Of a stretch of DNA of 64,000 bases, positions 1-8,348 are shown one piece after another (position 1 is the first letter of the stretch; each line of letters opens with the position of its first letter). The notes under the pieces were generated by a model that worked only from the letters and a program-made list of their open reading frames with translations, was not told where the DNA came from and searched no databases. The stretch is from Vibrio maritimus. Its GTDB lineage: Bacteria > Pseudomonadota > Gammaproteobacteria > Enterobacterales > Vibrionaceae. The stretch lies in NCBI GenBank assembly GCA_003263775.1, contig JYJJ01000002.1, forward strand, positions 62,001-126,000, written 5' to 3'. The translations under genes and the position numbers were made by a program.

Positions 1-1407
1 AGAAGCAAAGCGGCTAGCTGGGGTCGCATTGTCAAGCTCTGCTTCGGTGATGCTTGGTTTTTCTGGGTAATCAATACCTTGTATGTTGGAAAGTCGCGTT
101 ACGATTTCATCAGCATCCGTGTATTGTGATTGTTCAATAAACAGTTCATTCGGTGCCACCGCAAACACGTTCAATAACGCCTGATGAATCTCATAACGTC
201 TTAATGAGCTAAAAAAGATCAAAATGCGGCCATCAATTTGACAAGCGATATCCCCTCGGCGCTTCATTTGACTATAGGACATTGCCTCACTAAGTGGTAC
301 TGAAGAGAAAGGGGTTAACTCGACCAACGCATACTCAATTTGCGTATTACGACAAACCTCGATGGCATTTAGCGTTACCGATTTAAATGAGTTGTAGCTG
401 ATAAAGCCACTTTCATCGACAGGGCTTTCAAACTGTTTAAATAGCGACGTTTCGGATAGGTAATTTGCTTCCATTTTCGTCATCGACGCCAAGCGTATTT
501 GGTCGTAAAGCACGGCATCGCTTTTCGCGTGATCGACAATGCTTTGAGCCCCTGCTGTGATGAGCATGTGGAAATCATTGTAGCGAATACAAGGGCTTAG
601 TTCTTTAATGACAAAGTGCACACCATCCCCATAACGCTTCTTGTTATGGAGAATGGTTTTAGCGACACGCTTGATGTCATCAAAACCGCCACAAGGGAGT
701 ACAACGACAGTTGCGACGCTGGTTTCGAGCACCGCATTAGGGAAGTTAAATTGCTCAAATAACTGAAACCCATGCTTATGGACAAAGTCACGGCTTGCCG
801 CTTGAGAAGAAACTAATACGGGCAAAATCTGCCTGTTAACTTGATTGCCTGCATCATCTGACAATAAAAACAGCTTATTGGCTAATTGAGTTTCACCATC
901 TTGATAATGGATAGCCTTGATAAAAGTTTGTTGATTATGCTGTTTTAACTCACCAAGAAATATCCTTTTTCCCCGTAAAGATTGTTTATATTCCTCAGGA
1001 TTAATCGAATTATTAATATCCAGTAACAAAATTGTAATATTTATAAAATCAATTGTTGTTTGTTCGATCGCAAAATTAACATCTAGTTTTGAACTCTGCT
1101 CCAAGTCGAGCAATATACAGATATGAACATTATTATTAATAGGCAATCTTGATAAATCATCCAAGAACTCAGCCATTGATAGTGCAGGATTTGAGAGGAA
1201 TATCTGCGAGAAACTATGGTTGATTAGTTCGGTAGATTTAACACTGAGCTTGTCAGTTTGTGTAAGAAAATCCTTACCAGATGGGGAGGTAAATAGGTCA
1301 GCTTTAGTCTCGAAAAGTGGGGCTTTTTCGTGGTGGATTAGCAGGTTTTCCAATGCCTGCCAAGAGTTAATGTGCATGATTTGCTGAATCATTGGCCTAA
1401 TTACCAT
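1..1407 (-). CDS. bcsE: Cellulose biosynthesis protein BcsE, c-di-GMP-binding (C-terminus cut by window edge)
   Basis: The reverse strand is open without a stop from about 1407 to the first base of the window, so the C-terminus is missing. The translated protein has a variable N-terminal half and then a stretch around position 215-260 reading KRRGDIACQIDGRILIFF, which matches the GIL domain of BcsE. The Arg-x-Gly-Asp in it is the I-site-like motif with which BcsE is known to bind cyclic di-GMP and support the BcsA synthase. It is divergent from bcsR, as in E. coli type II cellulose loci, where bcsF and bcsG follow bcsE; those would lie left of this window. In-frame ATGs at 1407, 1392 and 1377 are all possible starts and none has a strong ribosome site; an in-frame stop at 1443-1441 limits the frame. 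Confidence 0.88.
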   Translation of the reverse strand, partial: MVIRPMIQQIMHINSWQALENLLIHHEKAPLFETKADLFTSPSGKDFLTQTDKLSVKSTELINHSFSQIFLSNPALSMAEFLDDLSRLPINNNVHICILLDLEQSSKLDVNFAIEQTTIDFINITILLLDINNSINPEEYKQSLRGKRIFLGELKQHNQQTFIKAIHYQDGETQLANKLFLLSDDAGNQVNRQILPVLVSSQAASRDFVHKHGFQLFEQFNFPNAVLETSVATVVVLPCGGFDDIKRVAKTILHNKKRYGDGVHFVIKELSPCIRYNDFHMLITAGAQSIVDHAKSDAVLYDQIRLASMTKMEANYLSETSLFKQFESPVDESGFISYNSFKSVTLNAIEVCRNTQIEYALVELTPFSSVPLSEAMSYSQMKRRGDIACQIDGRILIFFSSLRRYEIHQALLNVFAVAPNELFIEQSQYTDADEIVTRLSNIQGIDYPEKPSITEAELDNATPASRFAS

Positions 1408-1436
1408 AAGTAATAGTGATATTAGTTGGGGCTTAG

Positions 1437-1451
1437 TGTACTATGCGTACA
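1437..1451. promoter_or_regulatory. Inverted repeat in bcsE/bcsR divergent promoter
   Basis: The 85-base gap between bcsE and bcsR holds TGTAC-TATGC-GTACA, a perfect 5-base inverted repeat with a 5-base spacer. Its place between two divergent cellulose transcripts makes an operator plausible. No regulator can be named from the sequence. Confidence 0.3.
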
Positions 1452-1492
1452 AATTTAGAACAAACTTATCTTAAGCTGAGTAGTAGAAGGTA

Positions 1493-1714
1493 ATGCAAAA
1501 CCATACCACCGATGTCGAACAAATTTATAAATCGTACGGCATTCCAACTTCTGGGTATCAGAATCTGGAACGCAGTAGCGAAATAAAGTTATCGCAAAGT
1601 AAATGGAATTTTTTGCAATCAGAAAATACAGAGCAGAGTGAGTCGCCAGAATCAGCATTTGCTACGCTTAATAGTCAGACGGAGCCATCTCAGGCATCGT
1701 TAAAAGAGGAATAA
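1493..1714 (+). CDS. bcsR: Small cellulose biosynthesis protein, BcsR-like
   Basis: A 73-residue protein directly upstream of bcsQ. The N-terminal part (DVEQIYKSYGIPTSGYQNL) and the later WNFLQSE correspond to the pattern of the BcsR (YhjR) family, whose E. coli member has WPLLAE at the same place. BcsR is known to pair with BcsQ and stabilise the BcsA-BcsB complex. The last 30 residues are Ser/Glu/Gln-rich and look disordered. The ATG at 1493 is preceded by GAAGG. The gap to bcsQ is only 7 bases, so the two are co-transcribed. The family match is by short motif and context, hence moderate confidence. Confidence 0.7.
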   Translation: MQNHTTDVEQIYKSYGIPTSGYQNLERSSEIKLSQSKWNFLQSENTEQSESPESAFATLNSQTEPSQASLKEE

Positions 1715-1721
1715 GTTTTTC

Positions 1722-2444
1722 ATGTCCATATTGTTGGTAAAAGGTATTCATGCGGGAGTGGGGGCAAGTACTGTCGCCGCGAACCTGGCGGCTGCCTATA
1801 CCGTGCTTGGACATAAAGTACTTTTGGTTGACTTAGACCCCAAGAATCTTATGGGCCCCTGGTTTGGCCATCCAACCGATAAAGCTTCTGGGTGGACAGA
1901 CGCGGTATCTAGCATTCAAAGCTGGAAGCAAGCTTTACTACGTGATCCGATTGGTAGTTATTTCTTGCCTCACGGCGCTTCTTCTCTGACCTCGAGTGAA
2001 TACGCTAGCTATTTAGATGAAATGCTAGCGGCTGCGCGAGACAAATTTGAAATCATCATTATCTCTGCGCCACATGATATTGAGCTGTCGTTAACTCTAG
2101 CACCCTCATTGCTGACATTGCGGGTCGTTAATCCAACCCCGATGTGTGTGACCTTATTAAGCCGTCAAATGGCACTGAGCCCTCCCGATAGCAACACCTT
2201 GTTTGTCCTTAACCAGTGCCGTCATGATATTGCCTTGCTGCGAGATATGACTTTGGTGCTGGAAGATATGCTCGGTACCCGACTTATTTCGGCACATCTC
2301 TACTATGACATTGCGATTCAAGAAGCTTTTGCCATGCTTGGTAATGTGATGACTGCTGCGACGCGCTCCAATGCGGCGGTTGAATTTAGACAGTTGGCAA
2401 CCGTTGTGTTGTCTCAGGTAGAAAAGAACCAGCTTCGCTCATAA
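1722..2444 (+). CDS. bcsQ: Cellulose biosynthesis protein BcsQ, ParA/MinD-like ATPase
   Basis: A 240-residue SIMIBI ATPase of the ParA/MinD class. The N-terminus has the P-loop region GIHAGVGASTVAANLA followed by VLLVDLDP, the usual deviant Walker A and following beta strand. The two lysines of the classical KGGxGK motif are both replaced (His and Ala here); E. coli BcsQ also lacks them (GGVGTTT), so this is a family trait and not a defect. BcsQ is essential for cellulose output in enterobacteria and acts with BcsR at the inner face of the synthase. It ends two bases before bcsA. Confidence 0.87.
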   Translation: MSILLVKGIHAGVGASTVAANLAAAYTVLGHKVLLVDLDPKNLMGPWFGHPTDKASGWTDAVSSIQSWKQALLRDPIGSYFLPHGASSLTSSEYASYLDEMLAAARDKFEIIIISAPHDIELSLTLAPSLLTLRVVNPTPMCVTLLSRQMALSPPDSNTLFVLNQCRHDIALLRDMTLVLEDMLGTRLISAHLYYDIAIQEAFAMLGNVMTAATRSNAAVEFRQLATVVLSQVEKNQLRS

Positions 2445-2446
2445 TC

Positions 2447-4989
2447 ATGTTTGTCGCCCGATTTGTTTCACCAAACCTGCTGCATCAGTTTAGCGGTTCG
2501 ATTCAGCTGCCCGAGTTAGCGTTAAGGAATCGACACACGCTGCTGTTGCTATGCTTTCTGATTTTGCTGGCTGGCACACGAGTGACGCCAACACGCTCAG
2601 ACTGGGAGCGAACCTTCCCACACATCGACTTGAATCACTTCCGCTTTAGTGACAACTTCCGCCTGCTTATTCAGTTGTGTTGGTTAGCCTTGATCAAGCA
2701 AAACTTTACTTGGCAGCAGTGGCGTTTAACGCGTCATCTTCGCGCCATCAATCAGGTGATTTCGCGTTTCTTTACCGCTTGTCGACGCTTTTCGGCGACT
2801 GCCGTAACAGCCATTGATGACCAACTTGAAGGGCAGGGTGTAAAGCGAACAGCAAACCATTTCATCCCTGATAGCTTGCTTTATATTGTACTTATTGTGT
2901 TGACGGTGTTGTGTTTGACCGTGCCATTTTCCATTACTGCGCAAATAGTGTTTGTGGCGGTATTGGCGATTGTTGCAGCTTCTGTTCGCGGGGTAAAAGG
3001 CCGCTTGCCGAACATGCTGCTTATCATCCTCTCTCTTATCGCTTCATGTCGTTATTTATGGTGGCGATACTCGTCGACCATCAACTGGGATAAAGATCTT
3101 GATATGATGCTCGGTTTGGTACTGCTGATGGCAGAAACCTATTCGTGGATGGTGTTGATTTTAAGTTATTTCCAGACCATTTGGCCGTTAAATCGTACCC
3201 CAGAAACCTTGCCGGATGATCCCAAAACTTGGCCAAGTATCGATCTTTTCATTCCCACCTACAATGAAGAGCTGGATGTGGTTAGAGCCACGGTACTCGC
3301 GGCAACCGCGATCGATTGGCCAAAAGACAAGCTTAATATTTATATCTTGGACGATGGTAAACGTGACTCATTCCAGGCGTTTGCTGAGCAAGCCGGTGTT
3401 GGCTACATTCGCAGGCCGACCAATGAGCACGCTAAGGCCGGTAACCTTAACTACGCACTAAAGCAAACTCACGGTGATTATGTCGCTATTTTCGACTGTG
3501 ATCATATCCCCACCCGAGCGTTTTTTCAGGTGACGATGGGGCGTTTGTAAAAGATCCCAACCTGGCCCTAGTACAAACGCCACACCACTTTTTTTCGCCG
3601 GATCCGTTTGAACGTAACTTATCGCGTTTTCGTCAACTTCCGAACGAGGGCAATTTGTTCTACGGCTTGATCCAAGACGGTAATGACATGTGGGATGCGA
3701 CCTTTTTCTGTGGCTCGTGTGCGATCTTGCGTCGAGGACCGTTGGAAGAAGTTGGGGGCGTTGCGGTAGAAACCGTGACGGAAGATGCTCACACCGCTCT
3801 AAAAATGCATCGATTAGGCTATCGCAGTGCCTATCTTAAAGAGCCGATATCGGCCGGCCTTGCGACGGATAGTTTGTCGGCACACGTGGGTCAGCGTATT
3901 CGCTGGGCGCGTGGCATGGCGCAAATTTTTCGAACCGATAACCCGTTACTTGGTAAAGGATTATCTTGGCAGCAGAGATTGTGTTACCTCAACGGCATGA
4001 TGCATTTCTTAAGTGGTATTCCACGGCTTATTTTTATGGTCGCGCCTCTGGCCTTTTTGATTTTGGATGCCTACATCATCTATGCCCCAGCGATTGCTAT
4101 CGTACTGTTTGTCTTGCCGCACATGTTTCATGCCAACGTGGCAAACTCTCGGATACAGGGTCAGTACCGACACTCATTTTGGGGTGAGGTGTACGAAACG
4201 GTATTGGCCTGGTATATCGCGATTCCAACCACCGTGGCTTTGTTCGCACCGGGACGCGGCCGATTTAACGTGACAGCGAAAGGTGGGTTGATAGACAAGC
4301 GCTTTTTCGACTGGGACATCAGTAAACCTATTATCGGCTTGCTGCTACTCAACCTTCTCGGGTTTGCGGTGGGTGTTTATCGTTTGTTTGATTACCAGTT
4401 TACCGACACGACGACCGTACTGGTGAATTTGTTCTGGGTCATCTACAACCTAATTGTGCTCGGTGTTGCATTAGCCGTGGCTGCTGAAGAAAAACAAGTG
4501 CGTATGGCGCATCGTATTGAAGTCAATTATCCGGTGTCGTTTATGACGACATCTGGACACCACTATCCAGCGACACTTAAAGACTTCTCGTTTAGTGGTC
4601 TTGGTATGCAGATAGATCCTGCCATTGAAATCCAACTTGGTGACGAGATCCTAGTCGCGTTGGAGCGTTATGGCATTAAAGAATCGTTCCGCTGTGTGGT
4701 GCGTTTTAGTCGCAATGGCGTCGTCGGCGCTGAGCTTTTGCCGATGACGATGGAAAAAGAAAAACGTTTTGTTCAGTGTACGTTTGCTCGCTCAGACACA
4801 TGGTCTAAGTGGCAGCAAGCCTATGAGCACGACAAGCCGCTTGAGAGCTTGAAAAGCATGCTTTATGCCAGCGCGGTTGGAATAAAAAAAATGATTGAGT
4901 TTAGCCCCTCGGCGATCAGAGTGGCGGTTTTTAAGTGGGTCGATATGATGAGGAACCTTGCCTCCTATCGTCCTCGCTGGATTGTATAG
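2447..4989 (+). CDS. bcsA: Cellulose synthase catalytic subunit BcsA, one apparent frameshift
   Basis: Inner-membrane processive glycosyltransferase that polymerises UDP-glucose into cellulose and extrudes the chain. Catalytic motifs are present in order: LDDG, DCDH (substrate and metal), TED, and QRIRW. The C-terminal PilZ domain has RMAHR (RxxxR) and DFSFSG (DxSxxG), the cyclic di-GMP site, so synthesis should be c-di-GMP dependent. The frame breaks in the G run at 3538-3541: the first frame reads to TMGRL and stops, while adding one G restores TMGAFVKDP and continues without a stop to 4989. The restored protein is 847 residues, close to the E. coli length of 872. I read the break as a sequencing deletion, though a real mutation would abolish cellulose. 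Confidence 0.93.
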
Positions 4990-4998
4990 GATATTAGA

Positions 4999-7236
4999 AT
5001 GAAACTGATTCACGCGTTAATGCGAGTGATGCTCGGGGCGAGCTGTTTGCTGTCTGCCTCTGCTCTGGCCGATTTTGTTGATACGTCTCCAAAGCAAGTA
5101 AGCTATACCTTCAGCGAGATTGCGGGTCCTTCTTCAATCACCATTCGTGGTAGTGGTGGCACCGCTTTTCTGGGATTTGGCTCTCGTCTTGATCAGATCA
5201 TAACGGGTGGTGAGCTGGATTTGTATTTTTCGCCTTCTCCAGCACTGCGCGCGCGCGTGTCACATCTTCGTGTCTATCTTAATGAAGAGCTGATGGATGT
5301 CGTGGACTTCCAGCAAGATGGTGCCCACAAGCTGGAAAAAAACATCCGTCTCGATGGTCGTTTCTTCAAAAACTACAATCAGATAAAGTTCGAACTCATT
5401 GGTCGCATTGACCAAGAGTGTAGCGATGCTAGCGATCCAGCATTGTGGTGGGAGTTAGGTTCGGCGAGTCGTATTACCCTTGATGTGCGTAATATTGATG
5501 TGGCTAACGAACTTAGCTTACTTCCTGCGCCGTTTTTTGATGCACGTGACTTAAAAAATGTCACCATCCCCGTCGTATTGCCGAGCGATTTTGGTACCCA
5601 AAATCTTCATTCTGCTTCGGTAGTGGCGTCTTATTTTGCTAGCCAAGCAAAATGGCGAGAGGTGAGTTTCCCTGTTTACCAGCAAGACGCGCCGAGCCAG
5701 CATGCTATTGTGCTTGCGACCAATGAGCATCGACCAGACCTAGTTAAAGACTTACCAGAGATCACTCAACCAACAATCCAAATGGTCACGCATCCGAGAG
5801 TACCTGGCAAGAAATTGTTATTGGTGCTGGGTAAAGATGAGCAGCAACTGGAATTAGCGGCACGAGGCTTAGTGGCTGGCAGTCAGTTGATGTCCGGGGA
5901 AGTTGCTTATATCAATAGCGTGACTAATGTTGCGCCGCGCAAGCCTTACGACGCGCCTAACTGGTTGCCGACAGACAGAGCCGTTAAGTTCTCTGAGCTT
6001 ATTGAGGGGAGTTACCAGCTTGAGTCGCAAGGGGTCGAGCTAAACCCTATTCGTGTTGATTTCACTCTGCCACCTGATCTGTTTACTTGGAATGCGAACA
6101 GCGTGCCGATGAAACTTAGCTATCGTTATTCGCCACCACTAAAAGGCACCAAAACCTCGCGCTTGAATATTTCCGTCAATGATCGCTTTGTGCGAGCTTT
6201 TCCGCTCGATGAAAACAAAAGTGAAGGTGAACAAGATACTTGGCGAGTACCTATTTTAGGTACCGAGTCGTTTACCGGTAAGTCATCGGCGCAACTGCCA
6301 GGGTTTAAGATCTCCCAGAACAACACGCTGGCGTTCAATTTTCAAATTGCCAATGTATCCACTGGTATCTGTGAAGGGATCGGGCCGACAATTAATTATG
6401 CGGCGATTGATGGTGCGTCGACGCTGGATTTCTCTGGCTTCCCACATTATATCCGCATGCCGGATGCACAGTCGTTTGTTAGCTCGGGTTTCCCATATTC
6501 ACGAATGGCTGACTTGTCTGAAACGGCTGTCGTGATAACCCCGAAGCCAAGCGCAAAAGAAGTCGAGTTACTGCTCAATACGGTCGGCTTTATTGCTAAG
6601 AAAACCGGTTTACCTGCTTATCAATTTAGCTTATCCGAGCAGTGGGATGAGTCGATTTTGAGCGACAAAGATATTTTGGTACTTGGCGTGCAAGCAGCAA
6701 CTAAGCTCGATTTGACATCGACGGCGTTAACACATGTTAGCTCTAGCGAGGCTGGTCGCTTTATAGAAGCGACAACCGTGTCTGAAAAACCTCAAGCACA
6801 GGGGCTGGCAAAACTGTCTGGTCGCCAGGCAACCATTAGTGCCAATGTGCGCGCTCGCGGCGAGTTTGCGTCTATCGCCAGCTTTGAATCGCCATTTTCT
6901 AAGCAGCGTACAGTCACCGTGTTGTCTGCTCGAAATGATGGCTCAGTTCCTCTTTTGTACACTGCTCTCAACGCTGGAGCCAATACCGTTAGCGGCTCTG
7001 CTGTGGCGATCACCCCGAGTGACATCGTGAGTCATCAAGTTGGTGACTACTATTATGTCGGTTCATTGCCGCTTTATGATCTGGTTTGGTACCACTTCTC
7101 AGACAGACCCATGTTGATGGTCGCTATCGCACTGCTATTAGTGGTGGCCTTTACCATGGTGATGTGGCGTATGCTTTCACGCTATGCAAGACGCCGCTTG
7201 GCGAGTCAGGTTAGCACTCATAAAGGAGCTGAATGA
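4999..7236 (+). CDS. bcsB: Cyclic-di-GMP-associated cellulose synthase subunit BcsB
   Basis: A 745-residue periplasmic partner of BcsA that guides the nascent glucan through the periplasm. A signal peptide ends near ASALA, then a long periplasmic region of alternating carbohydrate-binding and flavodoxin-like modules, and a single C-terminal membrane helix (about residues 705-725, LMVAIALLLVVAFTMVMW) followed by a basic tail, the anchor that contacts BcsA. It lies 9 bases after bcsA and overlaps bcsZ by ATGA, so translation is coupled. Length is close to that of E. coli BcsB (779). Confidence 0.92.
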   Translation: MKLIHALMRVMLGASCLLSASALADFVDTSPKQVSYTFSEIAGPSSITIRGSGGTAFLGFGSRLDQIITGGELDLYFSPSPALRARVSHLRVYLNEELMDVVDFQQDGAHKLEKNIRLDGRFFKNYNQIKFELIGRIDQECSDASDPALWWELGSASRITLDVRNIDVANELSLLPAPFFDARDLKNVTIPVVLPSDFGTQNLHSASVVASYFASQAKWREVSFPVYQQDAPSQHAIVLATNEHRPDLVKDLPEITQPTIQMVTHPRVPGKKLLLVLGKDEQQLELAARGLVAGSQLMSGEVAYINSVTNVAPRKPYDAPNWLPTDRAVKFSELIEGSYQLESQGVELNPIRVDFTLPPDLFTWNANSVPMKLSYRYSPPLKGTKTSRLNISVNDRFVRAFPLDENKSEGEQDTWRVPILGTESFTGKSSAQLPGFKISQNNTLAFNFQIANVSTGICEGIGPTINYAAIDGASTLDFSGFPHYIRMPDAQSFVSSGFPYSRMADLSETAVVITPKPSAKEVELLLNTVGFIAKKTGLPAYQFSLSEQWDESILSDKDILVLGVQAATKLDLTSTALTHVSSSEAGRFIEATTVSEKPQAQGLAKLSGRQATISANVRARGEFASIASFESPFSKQRTVTVLSARNDGSVPLLYTALNAGANTVSGSAVAITPSDIVSHQVGDYYYVGSLPLYDLVWYHFSDRPMLMVAIALLLVVAFTMVMWRMLSRYARRRLASQVSTHKGAE

Positions 7237-8348
7237 TGAGAACATGGTTGTTCGCGTTTGCCATGATGCTAAGCACAGTAGCTCCTGTGAGCCAAGCCGA
7301 GACTTGGCAGCAGTGGCAAGCGTTTAAATCCGTCTATATGACGCCTGAAGGGCGTATTGTTGATGGCTCTGATGACAGACTTATTACCACATCGGAAGGG
7401 CAGTCTTATGCGATGTTCTTTGCCCTCGTTGCAAATGATAAAGCCGCGTTCGATACACTATATAACTGGACTCAACAGCATCTTGCTGGAGGCGATCTCA
7501 CCGCTCGTCTGCCTGCTTGGTTGTGGGGTAAAACGTCGCAGGGTTACGGCGTTATCGACAGCAATTCGGCGTCAGATTCGGACCTGTGGATAGCGTATAC
7601 CCTGATTGAAGCGGGACGCTTGTGGGGCAGCGACTACTATCAAAACGTTGGATACCTGCTCGCCAAGCGCATTCTCAAAGAGGAAACGGTCTCCTTTGGG
7701 GCGGGTAATAGGCAGCTTTTGCCTGGCAAACAAGGCTTTGAGCAAGGGGGTAAGATAAAACTTAACCCAAGTTATGTACCGTTACCTGTTTTAGCAGCCT
7801 TCGCCCATCGCGATACTAAAGGGCAGTGGCGCGATCTGTACTCTGGCTCTCTCGTGTTACTGCTCGACAGTCAGCGCAAGGGTGTGAGTCCGGACTGGTT
7901 GCTCTATGATGGTAAAACAATTAGCTATGACGCAAAGACCACAGACATTGGTAACTACAATGCCATCCGCAGTTACCTTTGGGCTGGCATGATGCCGAGT
8001 GATATGGAAGGCGCACAGCCACTTGTTGACTCATTTAAACCTTTTATCTCACAGGCTATTAAGCAGCAATACACACCACTTAATACCTATGCACAGAGCG
8101 GAAAAATGGATCAGCGTGGCCCTATTGGGTTTGATGCGGCGCTACTGCCTCTAATCGGCTTGAATGGAGACCAAGAGGTGACGTCAAACTGGGCAGGTCG
8201 AGTCGCTGAAAATCTCGTAACTGAACGCAATAATGAATATTACAACAATGTGTTAGCGTTATTTGGATTAGGCTGGTACGACAACCAATATCGATTCAAT
8301 GGCCAAGGAGAGTTGTTAGTGCCGTGGGCGGAGAGTGATCAGCTGTGA
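7233..8348 (+). CDS. bcsZ: BcsZ, periplasmic GH8 endoglucanase with Asn at the catalytic-base position
   Basis: A 371-residue family 8 glycoside hydrolase of cellulose operons, normally cutting beta-1,4-glucan in the periplasm. A signal peptide (about residues 1-22, ending SQA) is followed by TTSEGQSYAMFFAL, with the catalytic acid Glu at residue 55, the same number as in E. coli BcsZ. The second catalytic residue of E. coli BcsZ is Asp243 in the segment SYDAIR; here the equivalent segment is NYNAIRSYLWAGM and residue 243 is Asn (codon AAT at 7959-7961). The rest of the fold (PAWLWGK, DSNSASDSDLWIAY, LNPSY, GPIGFDAALLP) is well conserved. Activity is therefore uncertain. It overlaps bcsB by ATGA and bcsC by GTGA. 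Confidence 0.9.
   Translation: MMRTWLFAFAMMLSTVAPVSQAETWQQWQAFKSVYMTPEGRIVDGSDDRLITTSEGQSYAMFFALVANDKAAFDTLYNWTQQHLAGGDLTARLPAWLWGKTSQGYGVIDSNSASDSDLWIAYTLIEAGRLWGSDYYQNVGYLLAKRILKEETVSFGAGNRQLLPGKQGFEQGGKIKLNPSYVPLPVLAAFAHRDTKGQWRDLYSGSLVLLLDSQRKGVSPDWLLYDGKTISYDAKTTDIGNYNAIRSYLWAGMMPSDMEGAQPLVDSFKPFISQAIKQQYTPLNTYAQSGKMDQRGPIGFDAALLPLIGLNGDQEVTSNWAGRVAENLVTERNNEYYNNVLALFGLGWYDNQYRFNGQGELLVPWAESDQL

Noticed and set aside
1722..2444. BcsQ lacking both signature lysines of the MinD P-loop as a sign of inactivation
   Set aside because: E. coli BcsQ also lacks them, so it is a family feature.
2447..4989. Programmed frameshifting in bcsA
   Set aside because: The site (GATGGGGCG) lacks a slippery heptamer and the same kind of break occurs in many unrelated genes of the window.
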